Shown in pieces: positions 1 to 9,631 of a DNA stretch of 32,896 nucleotides. Origin of the DNA: Nocardiopsis trehalosi NBRC 14201 (GTDB taxonomy: Bacteria > Actinomycetota > Actinomycetes > Streptosporangiales > Streptosporangiaceae); contig NZ_BCRK01000054.1 of the NCBI RefSeq assembly GCF_001552555.1, forward strand, positions 1-32,896, in the 5' to 3' direction. How positions within the stretch are numbered: position 1 is the first letter of the stretch; each line of letters opens with the position of its first letter. The notes under the pieces were generated by a model that had not been told where the DNA came from, did not search any database, and saw nothing but the letters and a program-made list of their open reading frames with translations. The translations under genes were made by a program, and so were the position numbers.

Positions 1-760
1 CGTCGGCCACCTGGGCGGCCGTGGCGGCCGCCCGCTCGGGGTCCTTGGCCAGCCAGACCGGCAGCGCCTGCGCGGCCATGGCCGCGCCGCGCAGCGTCTT
101 CGCCACGGAGTCGTGCATGTCGCGGGCCAGCCGGTCGCGCTCCTCGGCGGCCGCGGCGGCGCGCTCGGCCTGGCGGCGGGCATCCTGCTCGGCCGCGAGT
201 TCGCTCAGGATGGCGCGTATGCGCAGTCCAACGTAGCCGGCGATGGGGTACAGCATCGGATGGACGATGAGGACCTGGAAGGACATCAGGTCGTCGATGC
301 TCCCCATGTTCATCCGTGCGTAGCCGAGTACGCCCAGGTAGCAGAGAACCTGGAGCGCGGAAACAGCGATCACGCCACGCAGTCCGAAGAGCATGCCGCA
401 GATCGTGGAACTCAGCACGGTCAGGACGAACACGGCGCCCGATGGACCGTCGATCGCGAGGATCGCGCTGGCGGCGACCACGTCGAGCGTGACGAGAAGC
501 GGGTGGTTCTGCAGGTAGGGGACGAAGCGTTCCCAGTGCCGGGCGGCGAGACCGGAGAGCATGGCGAAGGCCAGGATCATCACCGCGGTAGGCGCGGTCA
601 GCATCCGCTCTCCCGCGATGACGAGCAGCGATACCGCGGCCAGCATGAGACGGAGTTGGAGCAGGACACGGACCAAGGCCGCGAGCCGGGGGAGAGTGGC
701 GGCGTCCTGCGCGCTCCGGTCCTTGAGGCTTCCCCCGGAAGGGTTACTGGCCGCCGGCAT
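1..760 (-). CDS. Sensor histidine kinase (NarL/DesK type), partial, runs off the window
   Basis: Reading the minus strand from an ATG at 760 gives at least 253 residues with no stop before the window edge. Residues about 30-185 form several hydrophobic membrane segments, followed by an Ala/Glu/Arg-rich coiled linker (185-208) and a HisKA_3 phosphoacceptor box with the motif ERDRLARDMHDSVAKTLRG, whose phospho-His is about residue 216. The ATP-binding domain and any response regulator lie beyond position 1. The start codon lies inside the end of tadC (stop at 744-746), a 17-base overlap that suggests translational coupling. No strong Shine-Dalgarno is visible before 760, so a later start such as the Met near residue 39 is possible. 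The kinase probably belongs to the tad operon and may control it or sense envelope state; that role is inference. Family assignment is firm from the H-box. Confidence 0.88.
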   Translation of the reverse strand, partial: MPAASNPSGGSLKDRSAQDAATLPRLAALVRVLLQLRLMLAAVSLLVIAGERMLTAPTAVMILAFAMLSGLAARHWERFVPYLQNHPLLVTLDVVAASAILAIDGPSGAVFVLTVLSSTICGMLFGLRGVIAVSALQVLCYLGVLGYARMNMGSIDDLMSFQVLIVHPMLYPIAGYVGLRIRAILSELAAEQDARRQAERAAAAAEERDRLARDMHDSVAKTLRGAAMAAQALPVWLAKDPERAAATAAQVAD

Positions 761-1661
761 TGGCGAATCCGCTGAAATCGACGTCCATCCCGAGGAACAT
801 CCCGCCGCCGATCAGCAGGATGAGACCGGGGAGCATGGTGACCGCGGTAATGCCGGTGACCCTGGGGTTGATCTTCTGTGCCTTGCGACGCAGGTACTGG
901 GCGTCGTCGCGGCGCATGTCTTGGCTAATGGTCATCAGGGCGTCGGCGAGCGGAGCGCCGAGTTCCTCGGCCTGCTGGAGCGCCGTGACGAAACGCCCCA
1001 GGGACTCGTTGCTGTTCCGGGCCCGTAGTGCGTAGAAGGCGTCGCGTCGGCTCGTGCCGAGGTCCATCTGCTGGAGGACCAGGCGGAACTCGTCGGCCAG
1101 AACACCCGGCATGGACTCCGCTACCCGGGACAGGGCCTGCCTGAACGAAAGGCCCGCGCCGACCGTGACGGCCAGCACGTCGAGGAAGTCGGGGAGCTGG
1201 CGCTGGACCTGGTCCTGACGCTTGCTCGCCTGCGTGTGCAGCGAGGCGTCGGTCAACGCGACGAAGGACAGGATGACGAGGGCGAACATCGCCTGCCCGT
1301 TGAGCAGGAACAGAATCGAGAGGGGGCCATACAGCAGAACCTCGCCCGCCTTGCGCTTGAGGTAGCGCTCGACGGTCAGGTTCTCAGGGCGACCCGCCGC
1401 GTCGATCCGCCGCTGGATGCCGTCGATGCGGTCCTCGGAGACCAGCGGCTGGATCGATGCGAGGAACGGCCCTCCGATCAGCTCGGTGATGCGGTGCAGG
1501 ATGAAGGTCCCGTCCTGGTCTCCGGAGCGCTTCCTGGCCACGCTGACCTGGGCGGCGACCTGGGTCTGCGAGCGCATGAGCAGGAAGCCCCAGGCGATCA
1601 GTACGACGCAGAGCGCACCCGCGAGGCCGAGGAGGAGGATGAGGGGGAGGTTCAGGTTCAT
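744..1661 (-). CDS. tadC: TadC-like type II secretion F-domain inner-membrane protein
   Basis: This 305-residue protein has an N-terminal membrane segment (about 5-30), two more near 110-135, a T2SSF domain (about 150-275) beginning at LPDFLDVLAVTVGAGLSFRQAL, and a C-terminal membrane segment (275-295). The size and the paired F-domain arrangement fit TadC, the second of the two platform proteins of the Tad/Flp pilus machine, which sit in the inner membrane and couple to the TadA ATPase. It follows tadB after a 22-base gap. A GGAG lies about 10 bases before the ATG. The histidine kinase start overlaps its 3' end. It could instead be named TadB, since the two are paralogues; gene order after tadA favours TadC. 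Confidence 0.9.
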   Translation of the reverse strand: MNLNLPLILLLGLAGALCVVLIAWGFLLMRSQTQVAAQVSVARKRSGDQDGTFILHRITELIGGPFLASIQPLVSEDRIDGIQRRIDAAGRPENLTVERYLKRKAGEVLLYGPLSILFLLNGQAMFALVILSFVALTDASLHTQASKRQDQVQRQLPDFLDVLAVTVGAGLSFRQALSRVAESMPGVLADEFRLVLQQMDLGTSRRDAFYALRARNSNESLGRFVTALQQAEELGAPLADALMTISQDMRRDDAQYLRRKAQKINPRVTGITAVTMLPGLILLIGGGMFLGMDVDFSGFANAGGQ

Positions 1662-1683
1662 GGCGGTCGGCTCCAGCTTCGCT

Positions 1684-2609
1684 TCAGAAGTCGATCTTGG
1701 TCATGCGGCGGACCGCCAGGAACCCGATGACGAAGAGGGAGAGGCCCAGACCCAAGACGATGAGTCCTGGCGTGCTCTGCGTCATGGTCAGAACGGCCCC
1801 GGGCTGGAGGAGGTTGAGCATGAACAGCGAGCCGATGCCCATCGTCAGCAGTGCCCAGGACGTCGCGGTGGTCTCACCGAGGATCGTCTTGACCTCACGA
1901 CGCGTCTCCTTCCGGCTTTCCAGGGTCTGGGAGATGCTGCGGAGCGCGGAGACCAGCGCGCCGCCGGAACGGGACGCGACGAGCAGGGTGCTGATCAGGA
2001 CGCCGATCTCCCGCGAGGGCATGCGGTCGCGCAGGTCGGCGATCGCCTCCTCGAAAGGCTGCCCGATCTGCATGGAGCGCGCGGCGATGCGAAGCTCGGC
2101 GCCGGCGGGATCGTCGAGTTCGTCGGCGGCCATATCGATGGCGGTGGGGAGGGCCAGGCCTGCCTGAGTGGCGTTGGAGAGGACGCGGGCGAGTTCCGGC
2201 AACTGCGCGGTGAAGATCTCCTTGCGCCGCTCTTCCTGGCGCTTCAGGTAGGCGAAGAAGCCGACGACGACTCCGACGGCCGCGACGATGCCGAAGACCG
2301 GCGCCAGTGCACGCCAGACGAACACGATCGCGAGGAGACCTGCGACGGCCATCGCGATGACGAACACCGAAAGCTGCACCCGCACGCCCGCGGAGATCAT
2401 CCGCCTCTCGATCTTCCGCCCGATGTCGGTACGCCGGAGGGCGGAGTCGAAACGGCTCATGGGGGAGTTGGCGCGCCGTTCGACCTCGGCCAGGGCGCTG
2501 CGCTGGGCGAGTTTGCGCCTCTGGAACGCTCCTTCGGCGTACTCCCGCACCCCCAGTACCCCGATGACCAGAGTGGCGGCTGACATGAGCAAGGCGATGA
2601 CGTCAAGGT

Positions 2610-2613
<4 letters not shown>
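1684..2613 (-). CDS. tadB: TadB-like type II secretion F-domain inner-membrane protein
   Basis: This 309-residue membrane protein has hydrophobic segments at about 5-22, 82-122 and 250-300. The T2SSF domain (135-265) carries LARVLSNATQAGLALPTAI and the later LVASRSGGALVSALRSISQTL helix pair typical of the family. It starts at GTG 2613 and overlaps the tadA stop in a GTGA arrangement, a classic sign of translational coupling. In Tad systems TadB and TadC form the platform in the cytoplasmic membrane on which TadA drives pilin assembly. The length is normal for TadB. No anomaly is seen. Confidence 0.92.
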
Positions 2614-3953
<1,340 letters not shown>

Positions 3954-3997
3954 TGCGAGGTTTCTCTCCGGTGGGACGGGGCGGTGCGGTCGGGAAT

Positions 3998-4384
3998 CTA
4001 GACGTCGGGCATTTCGACACGCCGAACGAGTGTGATGTGCAGCGGTGAGGCCGGGTACAGGATCGGGGTCCGCGCCTCCACCTGCGCGTATAGGCCGGTA
4101 CCAGTCCGCCCGATCTCGACTTCGGCGTGGTCGAGCCAGGGGGGAAGGGCGTCGAACGCCGTCTGGCGCCCGAGATCGGCGGTGCTCTCGGCCGCTACAC
4201 GGGCGCCGGCGCGCGCCGCGGTCTCCAAGCGCTCAAGCGCGAGGAACGAGAGGAACGCCTCCGTCACCACGACGACGACAAGGAGGAACAGGGGCAGGTA
4301 GGCGGCGTATTCGATGAACTGGGAACCGCGGTCCCCGCGGCGGCCGGACCCGCGGGCCGGGCGGTCTTCTCCGCGCCGAAACAT
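3998..4384 (-). CDS. tadE: TadE-like minor pilin
   Basis: This small protein (128 residues from ATG 4384; a GTG at 4387 is directly adjacent) has a basic N-terminus, then DRG|SQFIEYAAYLPLFLL, matching the TadE-type prepilin leader in which cleavage follows Gly20 with Glu at +5. The hydrophobic helix spans about 24-50 and a short extracytoplasmic beta-rich domain follows. TadE pseudopilins are processed by the Tad prepilin peptidase and act as minor pilins or assembly factors. A strong purine run (AGGAGGAGGAGG) sits just upstream of the start. It lies between the TadZ-TadE fusion and tadA. Its N-terminal motif is nearly identical to the TadE part of that fusion, so the two probably arose by duplication. 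Confidence 0.9.
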   Translation of the reverse strand: MFRRGEDRPARGSGRRGDRGSQFIEYAAYLPLFLLVVVVVTEAFLSFLALERLETAARAGARVAAESTADLGRQTAFDALPPWLDHAEVEIGRTGTGLYAQVEARTPILYPASPLHITLVRRVEMPDV

Positions 4385-4460
4385 CACCCTCCTCCTCCTG
4401 GCGGCCCGCTGGGCAGGCCCCTGTCAGGACAAGCGCGCCGTCGTTCTCGCGCTGGACCGG

Positions 4461-6092
4461 TCATTCGTAGACGATTCTGGACTCCGCTGTCACGTTCCAC
4501 GGAGAGGTGGTGCTGGGCAGGACGATCGGCATGGCGATGTCGACCTGCACGAACGAACCCTCGTCCCGATGGTCGATGCTGAGGGCGAAGGTCCCGTTCG
4601 CGTTCCACGGCTCCCGGACCCGCTTCGACGCCTCCTCGACGATGCGGCCGATGTCGTTCGGTGTGACTGCGGCCTGGCGCGCGCCCTCACTGGCGGCATG
4701 GCCCGCGTACATGCTGGTGATGCCGAAGAGGACCACCTGCCAGGCGAGGAGCATGGCGAGAAGCAGCAGCGGCACCACCGCGCCGAACTCGACGAACTGG
4801 CTGCCGCGGTCGGAGGCGGAGGCGTCGCGCCGGCGGCGCGGGCGCTTCTCCTTCTTCTCCTTGCGGCCGCGCCGACCGGGGGGCGGGGCGGCCGCGGCGG
4901 CGGCGGTCGGCGGGCCCTCCTGCGGGTCGGGCGGTAGTTCCAGGATGCCGAGTTCGCCGGCGATGCGCGCGTAGGACTTGAGCAGCGCCTCGTCGGTGAT
5001 CCGCTTGGGGTCGCCGGTGTTGGACGCCTCCTCCAGGCTCCGGTACATCGCCGGGATGGCGGTGTGCAGCATCTGGGTGCCCAGGAGCTTGCGGGCGAAG
5101 TCGGGCTGGATCTCGTTCTGCCGGCTGTGCCGGCAGAGCAGGGCGATGACGTTCTTCTTGTCGCGTACCTGGAGCCGCCCCCACATGGCGATGAGGCGCT
5201 GGGCGCCGCGCAGCGCCGGCAGGTCGGGGGTGACGGTGACGACGGCGGTGGTGGCGAGCTCCACCGCCATGGCGCTGGCGTCGGTCATGTGCGACCCGCA
5301 GTCGACGATGACGAGTTCGTAGCGGGAGCTGAGCGCCCCGAGGATCTTGCGGGCGGAGCTCTCGGTGACCTCCTCGCCGCGCTCGCCGTCCTGCGGGGCG
5401 AGGAGCACGTGCGGCCCCTCGGGGTGGACGTACAGCGCCTCGGAGAGCATGGAGGCGCTGATGTTGTCGGCCGCCTCGACCAGGTCGACGATGCTGCGCC
5501 GGTGCTTGAGGTCGAGGTAGCCGGGGATGTCGCCCATCTGCAGGTCGAGGTCGACCAGGCAGACGACGCGGCCCATGCGGGCGGCGGCGAGGGCGAGCTG
5601 GATGGCGATGGTGGTGGTGCCGATGCCGCCCTTGCCGCCGCTGAGGGTGACGATCGAGCCGCGGCGGCCGCTCATGGGGACGTCGAGCGAGGCGGCCTCG
5701 AAGTGGCGGCGCAGGGTCTGCGACCACTCGGCGGCCGTAGTGACCCGGGCGTCGAGTTCCTCGATCGTGGCGTCGGTGGCGAGCACGCCGCGCGCGCCGG
5801 CCTCCATGGCGCGGGTGAACGTGTCGGGGTCGAGGACGTCGACCAGGAGGATCACCGCGAGCTGCGGGAAGCCGCGCGAGATGTCGCGGATGAGCTCCAC
5901 CACGGGCAGCGGCCCCAGGTCCTCGTGGACGAGGAGCACGTCGAGTTCCGGGAGGTCGCGCAGGGTGTCGCCGACCTCGCCCGAGGTGTGGTGCACGCTC
6001 ACGACCTCGCAGCCGCCCAGCTCGTCGAACCGGGCGGTGAGCGAGACCTCCAGATCGGTGGTCGGAACGCCGATCATGACCTTGTGCGTCAT
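4461..6092 (-). CDS. CpaE/TadZ pilus-localization ATPase fused to a C-terminal TadE-like pseudopilin
   Basis: The single 543-residue frame has three parts. Residues 1-125 form a receiver-like domain in which the usual phospho-Asp position reads LLVHEDLG, so it is probably a pseudo-receiver. Residues 145-385 are a MinD/ParA-type ATPase with the deviant Walker A SGGKGGIGTTT (151-161) and VDLDLQMGDIP (180-190); this is the CpaE/TadZ family that places Tad pilus machinery. A Pro/Ala then Lys/Arg-rich linker (390-422) leads to DRG|SQFVEFGAVVPLLLL (428-444), a TadE-like leader and membrane helix with a short outer domain to 543. CpaE and TadE are normally separate proteins. The start overlaps the cpaB stop by one base (TGATG). 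Prepilin peptidase could cut after Gly430 and release the TadE half; that is inference. A sequencing frameshift is unlikely, because both halves are intact and in frame. Confidence 0.92.
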   Translation of the reverse strand: MTHKVMIGVPTTDLEVSLTARFDELGGCEVVSVHHTSGEVGDTLRDLPELDVLLVHEDLGPLPVVELIRDISRGFPQLAVILLVDVLDPDTFTRAMEAGARGVLATDATIEELDARVTTAAEWSQTLRRHFEAASLDVPMSGRRGSIVTLSGGKGGIGTTTIAIQLALAAARMGRVVCLVDLDLQMGDIPGYLDLKHRRSIVDLVEAADNISASMLSEALYVHPEGPHVLLAPQDGERGEEVTESSARKILGALSSRYELVIVDCGSHMTDASAMAVELATTAVVTVTPDLPALRGAQRLIAMWGRLQVRDKKNVIALLCRHSRQNEIQPDFARKLLGTQMLHTAIPAMYRSLEEASNTGDPKRITDEALLKSYARIAGELGILELPPDPQEGPPTAAAAAAPPPGRRGRKEKKEKRPRRRRDASASDRGSQFVEFGAVVPLLLLAMLLAWQVVLFGITSMYAGHAASEGARQAAVTPNDIGRIVEEASKRVREPWNANGTFALSIDHRDEGSFVQVDIAMPIVLPSTTSPWNVTAESRIVYE

Positions 6093-6856
6093 CAGTTGTC
6101 CTGCTGCTGCTGGTCGTCCTGTCCCTGCGGCTGGTCGCCGGCCTCGAGTTCGGCCTGGTCGCTGCTGCAGAACTGCACACCGCCCGGGTCGCCGGAGCCC
6201 TCGGGGCTGACGAGGCCGAGGCGCAGCGAGCTGGCGAAGGACTCGGCGTAGGTCAGCGCCAGGGTGTCCTGGGGGCTGAGCCGGAAGGTGACGGGGACGA
6301 CGGAGGACTGGGTGCCGTTCTCGTTGACGTCCGACCCGACCTGGCCGACCTCGAGGACCTCGACGTCGGTGAGCACGCGGGTGGCGCAGCTCTCGCTGCC
6401 CTCCGCCTCGGCCGGGAAGGTGCCGTAGATGTCGACGCGCGACTGGCGCCCGACCTTGCCCGCGACACCGGTCTCGGCGTCGACCATGATCGCGATCTCG
6501 CGCTCGCCGGTCTCCAGCTCGGGGGCCTCGATGACCATGCTGCGCTGGAGCACCGAGCCCTCGGCCAGATACGTGGACGACACCGCCTGGCGGCCCGGCT
6601 GCTCCAGGATCTCGGTGAGGTCGCTGATGAAGGTGTTCTCGTCGAAGAACCGGGCGGGCACCTGGTACTCCTCGACCATGTCCTCGCTGATGGGCTGGTA
6701 CGGGGCGACGTCCTCCGTGAGTCGGAGCGCCGTCCGGTACGTGCCGAGTTCCCGGTTCAGGGAGTTGACGTAGGAGACCACGGTGAAGAAGACCGCGAGC
6801 GCGCCGATCCCGGCGACGATCATCAGCAGCACGCCGCGTCGCTGACGGGGGTTCAT
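6092..6856 (-). CDS. cpaB: CpaB/RcpC Flp pilus assembly protein
   Basis: This 254-residue protein has one N-terminal membrane anchor (about 8-28), a SAF-type domain (about 42-115) containing DVAPYQPISEDMVEEYQVPA, and an RcpC/CpaB region beginning at DAETGVAGKVGRQSRVDIYG. The C-terminus is a low-complexity Gln/Asp tail. CpaB proteins lie on the outer side of the membrane in Tad systems and are thought to stabilise the secretion channel or contact the wall. A GGAAG precedes the ATG by 5 bases. It is coupled to the downstream tadZ-tadE gene. About 95 bases separate it from the zinc-ribbon gene upstream, so cotranscription with that gene is plausible but not certain. Confidence 0.9.
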   Translation of the reverse strand: MNPRQRRGVLLMIVAGIGALAVFFTVVSYVNSLNRELGTYRTALRLTEDVAPYQPISEDMVEEYQVPARFFDENTFISDLTEILEQPGRQAVSSTYLAEGSVLQRSMVIEAPELETGEREIAIMVDAETGVAGKVGRQSRVDIYGTFPAEAEGSESCATRVLTDVEVLEVGQVGSDVNENGTQSSVVPVTFRLSPQDTLALTYAESFASSLRLGLVSPEGSGDPGGVQFCSSDQAELEAGDQPQGQDDQQQQDN

Positions 6857-6951
6857 ACGCTTCCGTTTCTAGGAGAGGGCGGAGGGAGGGGCGGTGGGCG
6901 GCGGTCGGAGGGCCGACGCGCCGGTCCCGGTCCGCCGGGGTCGGGTCGGCC

Positions 6952-8091
6952 TCAGCCGGGGGAGCCGCCGCGCGGAGGCGGATAGGGCGAGGCGTGGGTG
7001 GGCTGCTGGTGGGCGGGCGCGCCGAAGCCGCGCCCGGGCGGGTAGGGGGGTCCGGGGTCGGGGTGCGGTGGCCGCGGCGCGGGGTGCGCGGGCGCGGAAC
7101 GCGGCGGCTGGGGGGCCGGCGGCCGCTGGGCCTGCTGGGGACCGCTGCCGCCGACCCACGCCGGGCGGATGTGCTCGCCGGTGGTGCGGGCGGGCGGCGG
7201 CGGGACGTCGGCCTTGCGCGTGGGCGGGCGGCCGACCGGGGGTTCGTTGAGCGCCCCGCAGTAGGGGCAGCGCATGGCGGCGACGAGTTCGCGGCACCAC
7301 GAGCAGGCGGCCGGCCGGATGGTGCGGACCGTGTTGGCCAGGGCCTGGGGGTGGGCGCTGAACGCCACGAACTCGACGTACTTGCGCGTCCCCCAGTACT
7401 TGCTGCCGAGGGGCTGCTCGGGCAGGGCGTTCAGCGACACCGGGCGCAGGGCCGGGGTGAACTGCTGGTTGAACTCGTCGATGCCGTACTCGGCGGGGCG
7501 GGCCACCAGGATCTGGATGGGCTCCATGGGCCGCCCCGGGATGTTGGGGGCGGGGTTGGACTTGCGCACCCGGCCGACGCGCTTCACGGGCGCGCAGAAC
7601 GCCAGGAAGGTCGTGCGCGGCAGGTAGGAGCCCAGGTGCTGCTTGAAGGTGATCGGGATGGTGGCGAGGTTGCGGACGCTCTTCATCCAGGCGCCCGCCA
7701 GGATGTGCTGCGGCAGCTCCTCGGCCAGGCCGGCCGTGACGCCGGCGGGCACGTACGGCGCCAGGTAGGCGAGCTGGTCGGCGAGCAGCGACAGCGCCAG
7801 CGGCGAGATGTCGAGACCGATCTGCCCGATCTGGTCGGACTGCAGGGAGCCGCGGGCGAACGCGATGGCGCGGCGGGCACGTTCGGCGTGCCACTTGGGG
7901 TACAGCGCGAGCACGCGCCTGCCCTGCCCGACGTGGTGGTGGGCGAAGTCGAGGAAATCCGCGGACTGGGCGGCGAGGTCGTCGCCGGCCAGGGTGAAGC
8001 GCTGCGCCTGGTTCTCACCGAGGAGCCCCGTGCTCGGGATATCGGCGAGCAGGGCGACGACGCTCACCGACCGGGGAGGGGCGTTGGTCAC
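6952..8091 (-). CDS. Conserved protein of unknown function with zinc ribbon and proline-rich tail (paralogue A)
   Basis: The protein has 379 residues from GTG 8091, with AGGGAG 8 bases upstream. Residues 1-260 form a globular alpha/beta region that I do not recognise; landmarks are VVALLADIPSTG, VLALYPKWHAER and LADQLAYLAPYVPAG. A zinc ribbon with four cysteines follows (C263, C266, C275, C278; CSWC-x8-CPYC), then a Pro/Gly-rich tail from about 285. No signal peptide or membrane segment is visible, so it is probably cytoplasmic. The next gene upstream is a clear paralogue over the whole globular part and ribbon. It precedes cpaB on the same strand, hinting at a role linked to the Tad locus, but no function can be claimed. 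Confidence 0.85.
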   Translation of the reverse strand: MTNAPPRSVSVVALLADIPSTGLLGENQAQRFTLAGDDLAAQSADFLDFAHHHVGQGRRVLALYPKWHAERARRAIAFARGSLQSDQIGQIGLDISPLALSLLADQLAYLAPYVPAGVTAGLAEELPQHILAGAWMKSVRNLATIPITFKQHLGSYLPRTTFLAFCAPVKRVGRVRKSNPAPNIPGRPMEPIQILVARPAEYGIDEFNQQFTPALRPVSLNALPEQPLGSKYWGTRKYVEFVAFSAHPQALANTVRTIRPAACSWCRELVAAMRCPYCGALNEPPVGRPPTRKADVPPPPARTTGEHIRPAWVGGSGPQQAQRPPAPQPPRSAPAHPAPRPPHPDPGPPYPPGRGFGAPAHQQPTHASPYPPPRGGSPG

Positions 8092-8381
8092 GGTGCGAGC
8101 TCCCTGGGGTAGGCGCCTGAAGGTCGTCGGGCTTCGTCGACGGTCCTGTGGGCGGTGTGGTGGCCGCGGTCGCGGCCGCGGACCCGGCCGTCACCTCCCC
8201 GAGCATGGTAACGAGTCGGCACGACGTGCGGGCCGAGTTGTCCGCCGGTGCGGGGCGGACCCGGGGAGACGGATACAGGGTCGGGGGTGGGAGGGGGGAG
8301 CATGAAGAGTCTCCGCCCAATCGATGCCAGAATGTCACTCGGCGTTGCATATCGGCCGAATGTGGCCAGCGTGTGGTCGGT
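8092..8381 (-). other. 290-base intergenic region between the two zinc-ribbon paralogues
   Basis: I see no gene here. It holds the leader of paralogue A. At 8204-8214 it carries CATGGTAACGA, which is repeated exactly upstream of paralogue B. A lower-GC patch at about 8315-8360 follows the stop of paralogue B. No clear -10/-35 pair or strong hairpin was found. Confidence 0.5.
8204..8214 (-). promoter_or_regulatory. CATGGTAACGA motif, copy upstream of paralogue A
   Basis: This 11-base word is identical to one at 9559-9569 and lies about 113 bases before the start at 8091. It may be a regulator-binding or promoter element shared by the paralogue pair. Retention from duplication is an alternative, although the flanking bases differ. 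Confidence 0.35.
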
Positions 8382-9500
8382 TCAGGGGACGGGCGGGGCG
8401 GCTCTCGGGCGCGGATCGGCGGGTGCGGTGAGCGGGTGCGCGCCGCGGCGGCCGTTGGGCGCCATGGGGAGCGCCGCCGGCGGCGGCGGGCCGAAGGGCG
8501 CCGCGCGGGGCCGGGGTACGGCGGACGGGTCGGGGTCGGCGACCGGGGGGTCGACCGCGCGCAGGCCGTCGGCGGGCGGCACCGAGGGCGGGCGCGGCGG
8601 CGGCACGGCGGAGTCCGCGGCGGGGGACGCGGCGCCCGGAGCGGGGGTGCCCCGGGCGGGCGCGCCGCAGAACGGGCAGCGCTCGGCCGCCACGGGTTCG
8701 CGGCACCACGTGCAGACGCCCGCCCGCACCGCGTCGACCGCGCGGGTGAGCGCGCCGGGGTGGGCGCTGAACGCGGCGAACTCGACGTAGTCGGCCGACC
8801 GCCAGTACGCCCGGCCGAGCGGCTGGGCGGGGACCGCGCCGGAGCGGACGGCCCCCAGGTGGGCGGCCACCGCCTGGTCGAAGGGGCCGGTGGCGGTGGC
8901 GTCGGGGGCGGAGGTGAGCAGCGCAACGGGCGCGTCGGGCAGGTAGGGGAGCAGGTCGCCGTCGGAGCCGCGGATGCGCCGGATCTGCGGGGTGGGCGCG
9001 CAGCACGCGAGGAAGGCCGTGCCGGGGACGTGCGAGGCGAGGTGCTGCCGGAGCGTGGCGCTGGGGTGGGCGAGGCCGCCGACGCTGCGCAGCCAGGCCC
9101 CGGCGAGCATCCGCCGGGGCAGCTCGGCGGAGAGCGCGGGCACCAGGCCCGGCGCGAGGAACGGCGCCAGGTAGGCGAGCTGGTCGGCGACGACGGAGAG
9201 GGGCAGCGGCGCGAGGGGCAGTCCGACGGCCGCGATGTGGTCGGTGCGCAGGCCGCCCCGGGCGAAGCGCACGGCCCGGAGGGCGGGTTCGGCCCGCCAG
9301 CTGGGGTAGAGGGCGACGACCTTGCGGCCTTCGTCGAGCTGCCGGGCGGCGAAGTCGAGGAAGCCCCCGAAGCGCTCGCCGGCGTGGCGTCCGCGCAGGC
9401 TGAACCGGTGGGCGGCCGCGGGCCCGAACTGCCCGGTGCCGGGCATGTCGGCGAGCAGGGCCACGGCGCTGGCCCGCGCCGGGCGGGGACGGGTCACCAT
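8382..9500 (-). CDS. Conserved protein of unknown function with zinc ribbon and proline-rich tail (paralogue B)
   Basis: The protein has 372 residues from ATG 9500, chosen because GAGGAG lies 6 bases upstream and because the frame extended further upstream would run through tRNA-His. It aligns with paralogue A along its length: SAVALLADMPGTG, VVALYPSWRAEP, VADQLAYLAPFLAPG, YVEFAAFSAHP. It has the same four-cysteine ribbon (CTWC-x8-CPFC) before a long Pro/Ala/Arg-rich tail. No signal peptide is seen. Function is unknown; the conserved CxxC-x8-CxxC suggests zinc binding. The tail is longer and more basic than in paralogue A. Tandem duplication is the simplest origin. Confidence 0.83.
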   Translation of the reverse strand: MVTRPRPARASAVALLADMPGTGQFGPAAAHRFSLRGRHAGERFGGFLDFAARQLDEGRKVVALYPSWRAEPALRAVRFARGGLRTDHIAAVGLPLAPLPLSVVADQLAYLAPFLAPGLVPALSAELPRRMLAGAWLRSVGGLAHPSATLRQHLASHVPGTAFLACCAPTPQIRRIRGSDGDLLPYLPDAPVALLTSAPDATATGPFDQAVAAHLGAVRSGAVPAQPLGRAYWRSADYVEFAAFSAHPGALTRAVDAVRAGVCTWCREPVAAERCPFCGAPARGTPAPGAASPAADSAVPPPRPPSVPPADGLRAVDPPVADPDPSAVPRPRAAPFGPPPPAALPMAPNGRRGAHPLTAPADPRPRAAPPVP

Positions 9501-9558
9501 GCAGGCTCCTCGGGGGTGGTGCCGGTACGGCGGAGGATCGCGGTGGCGTGGTAGGAGC

Positions 9559-9569
9559 CATGGTAACGA
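9559..9569 (-). promoter_or_regulatory. CATGGTAACGA motif, copy upstream of paralogue B
   Basis: It is identical to 8204-8214 and lies about 59 bases before the start of paralogue B, between it and the tRNA-His hairpin. TGGTAACG also occurs at 16901-16908 upstream of the degenerate vWA gene. Confidence 0.35.
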
Positions 9570-9631
9570 ACCCGCGGGTGGGCGGGCGGGGAGCGGCGGA
9601 CGCCTGTGGACGGAGGGGCCCGGGAACGCCG

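Noticed and set aside
113-775. Plus-strand open frame over the histidine kinase
   Set aside because: It is antisense to a clear H-box kinase and its translation is His/Glu/Arg-rich with no family features.
5064-6251. 395-residue plus-strand frame
   Set aside because: Shadow of the TadZ-TadE gene; composition is Asp/Gly/Val/Arg-biased with no domain.
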